A stretch of 64,000 nucleotides of DNA. It comes from Kudoa neothunni. Taxonomy: Eukaryota; Cnidaria. Shown piece after piece: positions 1 to 13,703 of this stretch. The notes below the pieces were generated by a model. That model ran no database searches, was not told the DNA's origin, and saw only the letters and a list, made by a program, of their open reading frames with translations. The DNA lies in the NCBI GenBank assembly GCA_964304625.1, contig OZ199839.1, positions 7,378,001 to 7,442,000 of the forward strand. The letters run 5' to 3'. How positions within the stretch are numbered: position 1 is the first letter of the stretch; the number at the start of each line of letters is the position of its first letter. Both the position numbers and the translations under genes were made by a program.

Positions 1-168
1 TATATAACAAAAAACAACTTAGCAAGTGAGCATAGATCACCTGGATAGGTTATTAGGGGGATTAGGATTTGTGCGTGTTCATGGTAACCTGTTAATATCA
101 GTCTTAGTATCTGATATATGGTATTATCGGAAACAGTTTTTGTGGGGTTGTTAAACTGTTGATTAGAG

Positions 169-3100
169 ATGCCGAAAAAACATCGAAAAGAGCGAAGGAT
201 ACGAATCATTAAAAGCTGTATAAACAACAGAAGATATGCCACGCCATCGAACCAAAGTGTTGTTTTGGAGTGTGCCGAAAAGTTGTTTAATGGTGAATTT
301 ATTTTATCATTCTATTCGACGCACAATAACCAATCCATTTATTGTAAGAAACCGATTTGGCTCCAAAATGTCCTCTCAAAAATTACGTATATCTTCCGGG
401 GAAGTGTTTCTACGTGGAGTCCCACCGTGACACCACTGTAAAATGTGACAAATGTGAGAAAAGATTATCAGTAATTTACAACAAAAAAATTATCATCTAT
501 AAACTCAATTCTATGTGTTCATTTGTGTAGATTAGAGATAGCATGTATTGCTTGGAATGTGGTCATTTTGTGTGCAAAAATGATATCAGTCATCATTCGC
601 AGAAAAACGGCACACATCAATGTTACATTGACATGTCATCTGAGGAGATATACTGTTTCCATTGTGACGCAGTTTATAACTCTTCAATGATTATCAACTA
701 CGTGGTTGATAATGACCAACCAGACGACAATGGTTGCCACTATTTGAAGGAGGACTATCCTCCTGGTTACAACAACATAGCTAATGGCAACAATATTATT
801 AATAATAAAAATATGAGTCAAACCGAAGTAGTGATTCGTATATCTCCTTCACCACCAATGGTAAGTATAATCGTGACAAATTTCAATCCAGTCTATAACC
901 TCATTTGAATTCAGGGTTTGTTTAACATGGGTAAAACTTGTTACATCAATTCCACACTTCAGGTAGCTAGAAATATATATATATATATATATACATAAAG
1001 GTGGAAAATTCACATTGATATAGTGTTTGGTCAATTGTTTTTCATTTGTTTCCCTTCTTGATTGGTCGAGACATTCAACCATCCAATACGAAATGATTCC
1101 GAAACCTACTAACAGCTGTACCGACCTTTATCAGCCGTTGATTATTTCAAATCGATTCGGTCCGCCTGGAAATGTTTCGTATGAGTTGGCTCAACTTGTT
1201 GACATTTTAAAACCAACTCCACCCCATTGTCACAAAAAAATTATCAGCAATTTCGTAAAACCCGAAAATCTGATCAACACAATATGGAATAAGTATGTTG
1301 AAATAATTGTTTAGATTAGGATCGGTGGTTTTCTATTTAGAATGAATTCGTTTTATGCTTACACTGAGCATGATGCTCACGAGTTTACATTGTCGCTGAT
1401 TGATAGAATATGCAGTGAAGAACAGCGTCTAATTGAAATATTGACAAGCTTCAAGTTGGTTGATGCCCGAAACATGGACAAATCACACGACATTCCACTC
1501 GATAGTTTTGATCATTTTGAAAATAATAGTTCGGAGACTCTCACCGAAAACACCTCCGATATCGAAAGTAACCCACCCCTAATACAATATTGTCATGTGT
1601 GACTCCATTGCCTAGTGAATACGAATACTAGTGAAACTTTATCGGTTGAAACGTTGGCGTCGGAATTAAAGGAATTTGATATAAATAAAAATGACACCAA
1701 CCCACCTTTGACTGATCGATCATTACTGAACAATCTACTTTTATACAAACCTAGTGCTGCAGTGATTCGTGACTACAAACTAGTCCAGCCCAAACTCAAC
1801 CAATGTTTCATGGGACGTATGGCCACTAATGTCACTTGTTTGGAGTGTAATTCAGTAAGTTTGAGTGATATTGCGATTTGTTCCAACCAATACGTATTCA
1901 CATTGTTTCTCTCTTTTAGACAAGTACCACTGTGCATAATTTTATGGATATTTCCGTGAGTGTTCCTAACGAGGTAGTTTGATATTTTTGAATTAGTTAA
2001 TCAATTATTTTAAAAGCAAATTTATTAAGAATGTAATTTAATTGAAGTAGATTGTAATAAACATTGAAAATTATATTCGTAAGTGCGTAAAAACCTTTAA
2101 TTCGGCATATATTGTGATCGAATTTTTTTCTGTCGTCACTAGGTTCCTTATAATTCAATTTTAATTTGCTCTTCTTTTTTCCAGGTCAAGCTTTTACCTT
2201 CTATGTATGATGAAGTAATTTTCATGTTTAATTGTGAAATTTAAAATTACAAATATAAAAAATAAAATAAACGATTATTTATAGTAGAGGATTTGAATTA
2301 TTATATATTTTATGGTCGAGAAAAATTCTTATATAAGACTTGATTTTAACTAAATTTTTGTTTTAATTATTGAATATATTTTTTCATTGGCCAATTTTTA
2401 TATCGACCACTCATATTTCAATTAATTGCACTATTGTTTTTAATTAATATTACTTAAAAAATTTTTCGAATAGTTTATTTAAATAATAATAATAATCTAT
2501 TTATCTATTTCAAGAATAAATGTAGTGCAGTCGGAACTCGATTAGCCAGAATTCGCGCTATTCGGAAGATATTTTAAATTTTATTTGGATTTTATTGAAG
2601 TTATGTGTCAATAAATGTTCGATTATTCGGAAACCGGAAGAATTATTTAATCATACTTCCGGATAAAAATAGCACCCATCATCGTACGATATTACAATGT
2701 AGCACATATACCAATGCAATATTTAAAACAAAAATATTTCTAGATTATTTATTAATAAATTTTTTTAATTTAAGTTTAGCATCCAGTTATTATATAAATT
2801 TGCACTATACCTGAGCATATGCCTGCCTGTATGTATATTAAACAAACTTTAATTACCGATTATTTAAAAAAATAGATTATTCCTCTATATCTATATTTGT
2901 AAAAACTGCCATAATTATGTACTGTTTTTCCTTGAATTCTCCATACTCTTGGTTAATAGATATAATAGATATGTCAACATTTTTAATCTAACTAGCAGAA
3001 ATTAAAATATTTTAATAAATAGTAAAAAATTGATTTTAAATCAAGCAAACAATCAAAATGAGCAAAAATTTCAAATAATTACGCACACACATGACATTAT

Positions 3101-6100
3101 TTATGTTCGATTAATCGGAACGGAACCTCGCTGGTCCCAAATTTTCCGGATAATCGAGGTTCGACTGTACAATAACGTCCAATTAATGTTTGTGTAAACT
3201 TTAAAATATTTAACAAGGGACGTTTAAATTTTAAAAATTTCAAATATACTGAGTCGTAGTTGATTCTTTCGCTCCGTTTGGAAAGCTCTGTATTTTGTGG
3301 ACGGGGACACACTTTACAAATTAGTATTTTTAACGACTTTGATCCCTATTTATAACGTTTGTCTTCAAAAATATGACAAAATCGTATATCAATTTTGATT
3401 TGAAAAAGTTTCTAGAGTTTAGATAGGAATAAGGTTTTTGTATAACAGCACAACGAAGAACCGCATTATGTTTTATTTTCAAAAAAACGTGATATAATTT
3501 TATATTGTAAATATTTATTGGGACAACGTTGAACAAATTCTGAGTGTTCTGGGGAATTTTTGGTTCGTGGCGAACAATTAATAAGTCCTAATTAGATTAG
3601 TGGTTCATTTTTACTTTCTGATTTTTAAATTGATTTAAAGTGTAATCTATAAATTTAATTTTTCTTGGTGCTGGGAGTTTAAAAGGTAAAACGATCGGAT
3701 TTTGGCTCCAGACTTTTAAAAATATGTACAGCTCCGTATTTCCGCCTGTTTTTAAGAATAATCTCTAATTTAATACACAACATAAAATCTCATTATGTTT
3801 CATTAGAGAGATCTGCTTTATTTTATACAAAATACAGTAAGTTTAAGATACGTTTTATTTTTATATTTTGTTGCAGTTAATTATTTCTCATCGTTATCAG
3901 CCTAGCGAATGATCAGAAATTATTAAATCTAATCACAACTACATAGAGGGGATATAATTTTTGAAGGGAAATAGAATAGGTTCGTTCATAGTCACTACTT
4001 CAGATACAGTTAGGGAAGTTTTTCCCAATTAGGGTCATAGAAGATATTGTGTGGGTCAATTTTTTTTGGACTCGAGATATATTGATCCAATATAAATAAT
4101 GTATTGAGTCAGGCTACTTGTTGTAGTTTTAAGAGTAAATAGCATATTTCAAGATGAACCACGGTAAAAAACTTATCTCATCATGCCACCTGAGCGACAT
4201 ACTCGTGTTCTAATCAAGAAATATTTTTTCTTTTTTTCATTCGTTTGCTTTTGGTGAATCTGAAACATTTTTTAAATTAAAAGCCGGCGTAAATGCATGT
4301 TGATTTTTATACTCATTAAATTATAAACACGTAACTATTAAAGTATTTCTTAATCCTATTTAATTTCATGATACACAGCGTTTTGATTTCATAATTTTTT
4401 CTATTTAGAATATTAAATAATTGAATAAAACTACTCAATAAATATTTAAATGATGAAAGAATTTCCAGAAAGTAAACTGAACATTAAAATTAAATATTAA
4501 AACTGAAATGTTGTAAATAATTTCAGTTTACTCGCAGAATTAATAACCTTAATCTAGACATTGTAAGCATTATTCATCTGAAATTACTTTACGGAAAGAA
4601 TTTTGGAAATTCCTAACATTAATTTACATGAAATTAAAGATTTCTATTACTCAAAGTAATGTGCTTTTAATTATTGATACAAATATAATCTTCACGCCCG
4701 AACTAAATTTTTTCACCATTCTTATATATCAGTCATATTGTTTATAATCAACGAATTAAATTCTTCAAATATTTCACTTAATATCATAAAAAATTATTAC
4801 AGAATTAGATTTAAGTTATGTATGATTTAATAATGATAAATATTGTTTTTATACCCAATAATATAAGTAGGTATTGGAAAACGTACTACTTTTAATTTAG
4901 GAAGATTTTAATGAATTATTTTAAAAAAATTATTTCACATATATTTTGTTAAAATTATAAAAACACAATACTAATTTTATATAACGTATTTAATAAAGAA
5001 AGTTAAATCATCATGACAGTTGATGGGAAATAATGAATTTATATTTTTGTTTTAACTCCAAAATCAATTTAATAGAATTAAAAACTTAGTTATTTGTTTT
5101 TACAAAAAATTTTATGTTGACAGTTCGCTATATGTAGAAAAAAAATATATTTTACACCAAGAAACCAATCTATTGTAAATGAGACATGCGCACTTACTTG
5201 AAGTAGAGTGAACCTTCGATTATCCTGAAATTGTCTTATCTGAAAGACATTGAAAATAAAAATTTTATTTCTTTAATTTACCAAAAATCATACCACAAAA
5301 TCCACCTAATATTTTGCACTTCTGGAAAAAAATTATTTATAAAAACATATTTTGTGTCCGTCGCATTGAATATGGAGTAAATATGTTAATAAATACTAGT
5401 AATTATTAAATTTTTATTGATATCATTGAGTTCGAAAAACTAATTTCTTAACAACAACAAATAATCAATACTATAATGAGACAAATTATATTCAAAATCA
5501 TTAAAGAGCAAAAATGATAAGTCGATGCAGGAGTAGCTTGATGGTTGAATAATATTATTTTAATGTGAAATATTAACGTTTAAAAAGTACAGTAATATTT
5601 TTAAAGTTAATAGAGTGAAAATAATTATGATATAAGTATACAATTTAAATTATTACATATAATACTGGATTAAATATTGCTAAAAATCAACTTTTAATTC
5701 GAGTAAACATCTTCAATATTTACGTGGGCCACTGGATATTTTTTTTAAAAAGGTTGGGAAACACTGAGTTAGGGTATAAAATTTTCGAGGTAAAATTTGG
5801 TAGAAACCTACGCTGTTAAATCAAACTGTAATAATTTTAAATTTAAGGTGTAAATGAACATTTATAAATTTTTTTTATAACTTCAATTTCTCATATATTT
5901 TCCTTTATCGCTTTGTATGTAGAAACATTCCGTCTTTTGCGAAAGATACAGCTTTTCTTTTGGTACATTACCGCAACAATCTAATAATTCATTAACACAA
6001 GACGAAAGGTATCTCTTTTGTGGTGGCTGTTGACTGGATTTTTGATAAAGTATCAACGAATGCAAACCCGAGTCTTCGTTTAAGAAACTTTTTCAGAAAC

Positions 6101-7513
6101 GAGCAAGTTCAAATAGCATTACACACCCTAAAGTAAATTGGTGTTTATTGTGATGGTCGATGTAATTTTTGAAAAGCAGAATTCGACGTTGTTAAAAACC
6201 CAAGTTGAAATCGAACAACAACAAGCGAACCCCAAAAATAATAAAAACTTTGAAAAGTATATTTTTAAATGGGCCAAAAGTGGACTAAGTTCAACAAGTA
6301 GAACAACTTCGTCAAGTAGTTCCTTTGATTCTAGCGCTTCACAGGAAAGTAACAGTCAAAACGATCTCACAACTTCCACAACTAGGCTTCATTGTCGACC
6401 TCTAGAGAAAAATTCGGTTGCCAGCACATCTATTGATTCTAACACTCTTCTGTTTGGTTCAGCAAACGAAGATCACCATCAGCCCCCAACATGTCCATTA
6501 TCCACCGATGCTTCTATCAATACGACGGTATACTGATTTGTTTGCCGCCTCTTTCAATTGAATTTGTGATGATAGAGTCTACCACCGTCCGATTCGATCC
6601 AATCTACCGGTATTCATTTCGTTAACGTATGATGTGTTAATTATTATTTGTAGAGGATAAATCGCTCATGTTGAGAAATGGTATTTGCTACCTTTTAGAT
6701 TTGGTGTCATTGTTTTTGATTCTATACCGTCATTAAAAATTAATAATAATCACACTGATATCAGGTACCAACAAACTCACCCATTTCAGATTTTTCTCTC
6801 AATCTTCCAATTTCCATCCGCCCAAAAGCAAAGTTAATAATGTAAGTTTTATAGTATTTCCAATTATAACAACATTGTTTATGATTTTCGTCTTTAACTA
6901 ATACCATTATTCAATTAGAAACATGATTGTAGTATAACTCTGAATAGTGCCATCGCAAAATTTTTCTCTAAGCAGCAAATGGAGGGTGACAATCTCTTCC
7001 ATTGTGAAAAGTGCTCAACAAAAAACAACGGATCGAAAACACTAACCAAAGCCTGTGTGTATCATACTATCGAACATTTCCCTGAAATTCTCATCATTCA
7101 ATGTAAACGTTTTGGAGGATTCTCAAGTAGCGGGTGCAATGGGAGAAATCTTAAAATCACCACTCCCATTCATGTCGACCCTGTGACTAATTTTTCAAGC
7201 TATTCTTCCAATAATGTACGACAAATTGTCATGGCGTCCATGGCACTAAACATATAATTTATCGCTTATTGTTGTGTTTGTTTAGACCTCGCCCAACTAC
7301 GAATTGATCAGTGTGATTGAACACCTTGGAGAAGTTCACAGTGGGCACTATGTTTCCTACGTTAAAACTATTCGAGGCGATTCCAATAGTTGGTATCTGG
7401 TCAACGATCACATTGTCACAAAAGTCACTTTCAATGATGTGACGCGTTCACAGGTTTATGTACTTTTTTTACCAAAAAATCTAGTTTTTTGCACGATATT
7501 GTTATTGTATTAA
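169..7513 (+). CDS. Ubiquitin-specific protease with ZnF-UBP domain, USP16/45-like (multi-exon)
   Basis: Cysteine protease that removes ubiquitin; USP16 relatives act on histone H2A. The basic start (MPKKHRKERR, ATG at 169) resembles USP16. Exon 1 ends about 292 and exon 2 runs from about 349. The ZnF-UBP finger follows (CDKCEKRLS spliced to MYCLECGHFVC, then HH and YCFHC). The Cys box GLFNMGKTCYINSTLQ is its own 48-nt exon (915-962). Then come HDAHEF (about 1368-1387), a CLECNS zinc ribbon, a second ribbon (HCEKC, about 7000), the His box HSGHYVSYVK and the Asp box WYLVNDH. A 30-nt micro-exon (2185-2214, VKLLPSMYDE) precedes a 3.7-kb intron. A Ser/Asn-rich insert (about 5923-6650) splits the catalytic domain, as in USP16. 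Most introns are 40-90 nt. The Cys-box Asn that usually precedes Thr-Cys is Lys. USP3 or USP45 are the alternatives. The family is sure, the subfamily only likely. Confidence 0.85.
969..994. repeat. (AT)n microsatellite
   Basis: A run of AT dinucleotides lies in the short intron just after the USP Cys-box exon. Confidence 0.9.
2215..5922 (+). other. Large 3.7-kb intron of the USP gene
   Basis: Between the micro-exon ending GATGAA and the exon starting AAACATTCCG (after TATGTAG) there is no coding signal. The interval is very AT-rich. It carries a pogo/Tigger-like inverted-repeat element (2528-3167) and a single hAT-type end near 5747-5770 (AGGTTGGGAAACACTG). Other introns of this gene are below about 100 nt. 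Confidence 0.7.
2528..3167. mobile_element. Non-autonomous pogo/Tigger-like DNA transposon in USP intron
   Basis: The left end CAGTCGGAACTCGATTAGCC and the right end (reverse complement) CAGTCGAACCTCGATTATCC are imperfect inverted repeats of the type known from pogo/Tigger elements. The right end is followed by TA; the left flank is TG, which I read as a mutated TA duplication. Internal sequence has further copies of the motif (TTCGATTATTCGGAAACCGG near 2618). No transposase ORF of useful length lies inside, so this is a 640-bp deletion derivative or MITE. Confidence 0.75.
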
Positions 7514-9714
7514 ATTATAATTTACATAAAAACAGATTTTCTTTTTTATTTTTTTTTCATTTATCACATTTTTTTCTGGTCTATTTACGGCGTTTTTATT
7601 TCTTTAAAACTTGTGTTTAAGATCGATGCGTTATCAGCCTATTAAAGTTGGGTTAAAATCTTCATAATTACAATAATGCTCGTTCATATGTAATCTTTAA
7701 TCAGCGTTTTCTAATTGAGACTTTCTGAATCCATCATGGCTCCATTGCGAATTAGATAAAAAACTAATTTGGTGATATTTACTTCGTGTGTTTATTATTA
7801 TTTTTATTTCTCTGAATTTAGATGTGGGAAATTCGCATTAAAGAAATAACGAATTGTTCAGTCCAATTCTATTTAACTTAAACGCTGAAATTGGCGCGAA
7901 AACGTTAGAATATAAAATTGAATTGAATTTAAATAATTTATAATCTTACCCAATAGAAATAATAGTTGCTTAATTTTTATAGTTATTTCCTTTTGATATA
8001 AAAAATTAAAGTCAAAAATTTAATTTTGCATATACAGAGGGCGAACGGAATTTTTAATGCTTTATAGATTGTGTAGATGATTTGGGTTGGGATAAATGAT
8101 CTTCATTTATTTTTGTTTTCACTCACAATATTACTTTGATTTTGGTAATTCAAAATTCAATCATAATAATAAATTTTATATTATAAAACTATTAATTTGA
8201 AATATAGAAATAAACTATACATGTAAACTTTTTTGTCTGTCGGTCCCCTACCTAAGTAAGCATGTACAGCATAATTTACCCTGGTAGAACAACAGTTTAT
8301 ACACCTAAAAATTAATAAGAACAAAAAATTCTTTTATTTGTTTTGAAACTTCATACGTTATGAAATAATTTAAAATGACTATTTTATAGATTTAAAAATT
8401 GTGAAGCGGATTATACCACTTGAATTTTAAGATTAAATTCGCCTATTTCGGAGTAATTGTCATTTGAAGTTAGCGCCCTTTTTATATATTAAAATCACTT
8501 ATTAATGTAACTATATTAGCAGTCTCTATAGATTAGTTGTGTGCGAATGTTTGTAGAAATGAGCGTATTAATTATTCATTCCGTTCAAAAGAGATTAATC
8601 CTAACGATAAGAATTAATTTCAGTAAATTTTCAGCTAGCTGTTCAAGTCATAATAAATAGAACTTTATTTTATAAAGCTCATAAAATGATTTAATTTCGC
8701 GCATCACATTCTCTCTAGAAAGAGAATTTAAAACCAATATTTAGTTAATACTTTCTTCTGTGGATTAAAACATTTTTCTAAGCGATTTATCACAGCAAAG
8801 TACGACAAATTTCAAGAGAAGCTGGAAAGTTTTCTCTATTATGATAAGGAATTCGTTGATATGAAAGAATAATCTACACATAAAGCTAAAATAATATCTG
8901 AAATGCAACACTTTTTATTTTAAGATATTCAGTTAATAATTTAAAGAATAATTCAATTTAAAATATCGATTAATCTAAATATAAACCCTCGTATTATTTA
9001 TATTTTTTTTTATTCTATACGGGGTTTGAAAACAAAGAGACTGTTTTTAACATATCTCAAAATACTCATTGATTTGTAATTCGACTATTAAAATTAATTC
9101 AACCAAAATCGCAACGTATTTATGCATGAATTAAAAGTATTTTATCATGCCTTTATCACAGTAGTAATTCATAAATAAATGAACCATTAATATCTACAAC
9201 ATTCTACATATTTATTATAGGACAAAGATTCTTGATTATTCATATGTTAAAGTAGCACAAAAAGAACCTATTTTTTAAAATATAACACTTTAAACTCAAA
9301 TAATATACCACGTTGATTATACAAATATTTTATCATCTTTATATTAAACATATGCCATCAAATTATATATTAAGGATTAATACCAGGTAAAAAATGTCGT
9401 AATATTATATTGATCATGTGACAAATCTGCCGAAAAATTATTAAATTTCATAAATTAGATTAATATGTGTAGTTTCTGAATATTTTTATTCGTAATTTTA
9501 TTTCAAAATTTTTGATGAATCTAATTTTAAGAAATAAAAATTACGTAAAGTAAGCTGTAACCCTCAAAATTGATTTTATATCTTCTAGTCTAATATAAAA
9601 TGACAACAGAACTTCGTGACCAAAAATCATGCGCTAAGATTAACGTTTTTGCAATTTATTTTAGCATTCAGGAAGAAAAATAAAATTCAATGGAAAATAC
9701 GCACTTATAAACAG
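7514..9714. other. Intergenic stretch between convergent genes
   Basis: About 2.2 kb of AT-rich DNA between the 3' ends of the USP gene and INTS4. I see no ORF with recognisable content, no RNA gene and no clear transposon ends. Confidence 0.6.
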
Positions 9715-12700
9715 TCAATTAAACGGATGGATTTTTACAGTAGTAGATTCACATAGTTGCACTAATCCCTTGGTGAGAAGAAAAACTTCGTCATAATTGC
9801 AGTGGACAGCGAAAAGGATATCAACTAAGCATTGAGGCAGCAATTGGAACATATCTGTAGCAGTCTTGACGGTGCTGCTGAAGGTGACAGTACCAGCATT
9901 TGACCAAGGCACGCAGGACAATCTTAGCTCACAAATAATATCCACACGTTGGTCATTTTGACAGTTTAATTCGCTCTCGCGCGGACAATAAAGAGTGAAA
10001 GAATTGTTGGGAAATTTGGTTAGAACATAAAAATTCTTATGTTCAGCCAGTTTTCTATCGAAAACCACACAATGGAAAGGTACAGTGAGATGGCCGATAG
10101 ACTGAAATTTGTGAATTGTCGCATTTGATTGATGTGGCGAAATGATGCGAACCATGGTGTATTTATAGTCGTCCGCAAAACATATAGGCACATTGGCAAT
10201 CATATACACCCATGTGGACCAATTCAGAAAGTGATGAAGTTTTGAGGGGAAATCCTTTTCATGAGGCGCGCCACTGTTGCTGTTGTTATCAGATACTCCA
10301 AAACCATTCGAATCTAGATCAGCAAGAAAACTTTGTTGGGTTGAAACCAAATTTTTGATAAGAGAATTATGTTCGAGAGAATGACCGCCGATCTCGGAGG
10401 GGGTGATATTTGAAAGAAATATTTTCACACAAACTTGAATAATATCGCACACTTTGCTATATGACGGATATGAGGATGTGAGGAGAGACATATTGAGGTC
10501 GGTTTGATTTTCACATTCCAACATCAACAGCAATCCATACAATGTGGCCATACTCAGATAATGTCCCATCATATGGAGTAGTAATTTGTAGGAGTGAAAT
10601 TGGAGATAAGAGAAATTATTTCGATGCAGAAAATTGATGACTTTGGAGTAGAGCATCACTGATTTGGAAATAAAGCTGCAATCTAACACACTATTGTTGT
10701 TGTAGTTGTCGACTGTGTAAGATTCAATCCAATGTTGAACATAACAGCAAAATTCACTCAATAACTCAATAAATTCAATATGAAATTTGACCACATGGGA
10801 CAAATATGAGCTTTCGTTGTCCAAATGATTTTTGGTAAGGTTAGATCTAACTATGGCAACATTGCTGGAATAGGAATTCAACTCCACAGTCTGAACCGTT
10901 TCAGTTGTAGTCGTATCGGTTTTATCCCAAGTCAAAAGGGACCCAGCTAGAAATTGCATTTGGTAGTTGAACAGCTGTTTGAAGTTGATCACTATTTCTT
11001 GGTTGGATTTGTCCGGATTATCGGTGATATTCAAAAATGATAACGACTCCAAATAGTTGTAGGAAATGTTGCCCTCATTGAAAACTATATTTGGTACCAA
11101 ATTGTGGTACATATTCCTGAGGAAAGAGTGGTGTTTCGAACAGTATTTAGGTAGCAAGGTCATCAGCGGTGGATAACTGTAGGCAGCATTGAACATAAGA
11201 ATGGCCAACGCCACATACACATTGTCACTGAGAAGTGGTTGAGGATTTATATAGAATGGATGTATTAGAATGAGTGAGTAGATCATAGCGGGAACGTAGT
11301 ATCCGTGTCTTAGTCCAAATTGTTGACAACAGCGCCATATACTCCATTTATCTTCAGGATAGTTTATGAGATTGTTTTTCAAGGCACTAACCACCGTGAA
11401 TAGCGAAAGTGACGACGATAGTTTCGCATTCTGTAACAAACAATACACTTGATTTCTAATATTTGATGACACATCAGACAATGCTTCCAGTGCAGCATAC
11501 AACTGATGGTCGCTTAATTCAAATCGATTCATGCTTCCAAAATCTAAATTCAATTCATTTGAACAATTAAAATGCGACAACAACCAACTAAAGAAGTTGT
11601 TACTGGATGGCAGCATTGGTTCATTAGAAGACACCAGATCGAAGCTATTATCCAACTTTAAAATTTTCCCCGGCTCACCCACATCATGCACGTAACGGTT
11701 GTCTGCGTAAGATGAAGACGACCCGTGAATAGACATAAGTGCCGTCAACTTCTGAATAGCTTCAAAACGTACATGAGGTACCGAATCGTTGATAGACGAG
11801 ATCAAAAGATCACAAGCATTGCTTAAGAATTCGCTGGCTACGTTATTAGATTTGTCGATCCGTGCAGCCAAACTATACAGAGTATCGATAGCGGCTGTGC
11901 GTATCTCTTGGAATTCCACCTCAAGAACATCAATAAATGTTCCCACATGACTTCTTCTTTTGAGACTTGCATTGATAGTTAATGAAGTAGGTTTTTGATT
12001 GTTTGTTTTTGATTTGACAGCATGCTTGGTATTGATGTTGAAATCGGTTGATTTGTTTTTGCTGGAATTCTTACAACTGTTGCCATCATCGGATACATTT
12101 AACTCGACGTTATCCATGTTGAACTCATAGTCGCATCTGTTATGCTCTTTGGCAGAAACTGCTCTATCGCCACCAACTGAAGTGGTGTTATCATTACCAA
12201 TGACAATGTTTGTTGTGATGGTGGAAGAAGGTTTACGTGAATGACTGCTGATTTTCTCGGCTCCTAACTCGACATTATAATCTTTGCAGCTTTGGTTGTT
12301 TTTGGTAGGGGCTGTCACTTCATCAAAAATCATTCCGTAACGTTCACGTTGTTGCTGATGAAAAGATTTTTTTGTCTTGTGATTGGAAACCAACTCTTTC
12401 ACCACACACTCCTCCATACACTCAGAGGTGATGGGAAAAATATTTTTGAGGCTGATGAGAGCTTTGTGTTGTATGTTGGTGGAGTTATCACATCGAATAA
12501 CACCACACAAATTAATAAAGATATCGTCAGCCAAATAGAGCACATTTGATTTGGAATCGCATTCCAACATCTTGTCACGACTTTCCTCGTAATAGAGCAT
12601 TGATTTAATTTTAGTAGAACCCATGTACTGCGCCAATACAGCATTCAAATCAACCGCTAACAGCCTAACATTCTCATTATCGTGCTCTAATAGCTCACAA

Positions 12701-13703
12701 AAGGTGAGATAGGTTCGAAAATCAACACTCAACTGTTCCGCCTCCAAAATCTTAGTGATTACTTCCAACACACTACACACAATTGAGGAAGTATTATTTT
12801 TTAGGTAGTTGACCAATAATTGAAGAAATATCGCTCCATCTCGTAAAAAAATATATCTGCACGATAGATGGTTGATCTGATCGATCGTCACTTTGGTGGC
12901 AAAACTCTTATAAGATACATTTTCCATGGTGACATTAGTCACATTTGTGGTTGAAGTTTTTAAAGTTTTACATTGATTAGGCGTTTTAGCCGAATGTATC
13001 GACATGTAGAGCTCGCCCAAAAATTCAACAGAATGTGAAAATATCGTTGAATTTTTAGTGTTGTTGATTAATTCAATGGCCACATCCACAAAGCCACTCA
13101 GTAAACTCAATCCAATCTAAACACAATTAAATACGTGGTATCTCAATCGGAAAAATTTACAAAATTTTTCGACAACAACTCGCTTATCAAACACAAAATT
13201 TTAGCTTTTATCGTGTTAGATTCGTGATGGTGAATCAAAAATTCAAATTGAATCATCATTGGTTGCCAAGTGATAAACGAAAAATCAACCAACTTCATTA
13301 GAATTCTAGTGGCCAACAGATGCACACTTTTAAAGTAGAATTTTGATGATTTGATGTAACGTAAATTTCTCTGTGATAACTGTGCCATGGGAGGCACCAT
13401 ATCCATACCAACACTATCTTTTCCGCCAACACATCTAATGCCCATTGTGTGGTAGAGGAGATTTTTCGAAAAATTATTGATCATATTTTTCATTCGAGGA
13501 TTCTGATGTATATTCTCTTTTGTATTCGTACCAAAATGATGCAATATAGTCAACAGACGACGTATTTGTTGCGATTCCGTCATCATTTCAAATGAAATCA
13601 ATTGGAGTGAGCTGAAGAATGATTTCACATCGGGTTTTTCATCATTATCAATATTATTAAATTCCTGCAATTCTCCATTACTAAAATGTTCTTGTTTGAG
13701 CAT
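9715..13703 (-). CDS. INTS4: Integrator complex subunit 4 (HEAT-repeat scaffold)
   Basis: INTS4 holds the INTS9/INTS11 endonuclease in the nuclear Integrator complex, which cuts snRNA and other RNA polymerase II transcripts. Two exons: 13703 (ATG) to 13161, then 13116 to 9715. The 44-nt intron (13160-13117, GTAAAT...TTTAG) splices in frame to give about 1,315 residues, against roughly 960 in human. HEAT repeats are clear at EIRTAAIDTLYSLAARI and VPHVRFEAIQKLTAL. The block LKNNLINYPEDKWSIWRCCQ, then LILIHPFYINPQPLLSDN and LAILMFNAAYSYPPL, matches the INTS4 signature (KYPTD..SIWKC, STHPFF, LVLIFNAA). The extra length is mostly a polar low-complexity insert (about 12000-12560) within the HEAT array. 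It converges with the USP gene. Confidence 0.92.

Noticed and set aside
5883-6065. Minus-strand 60-aa ORF rich in Cys and Ser
   Set aside because: It is antisense to two short plus-strand exons of the USP gene (KHSVFCERYS and INECKPESSFKK), which splice in frame.
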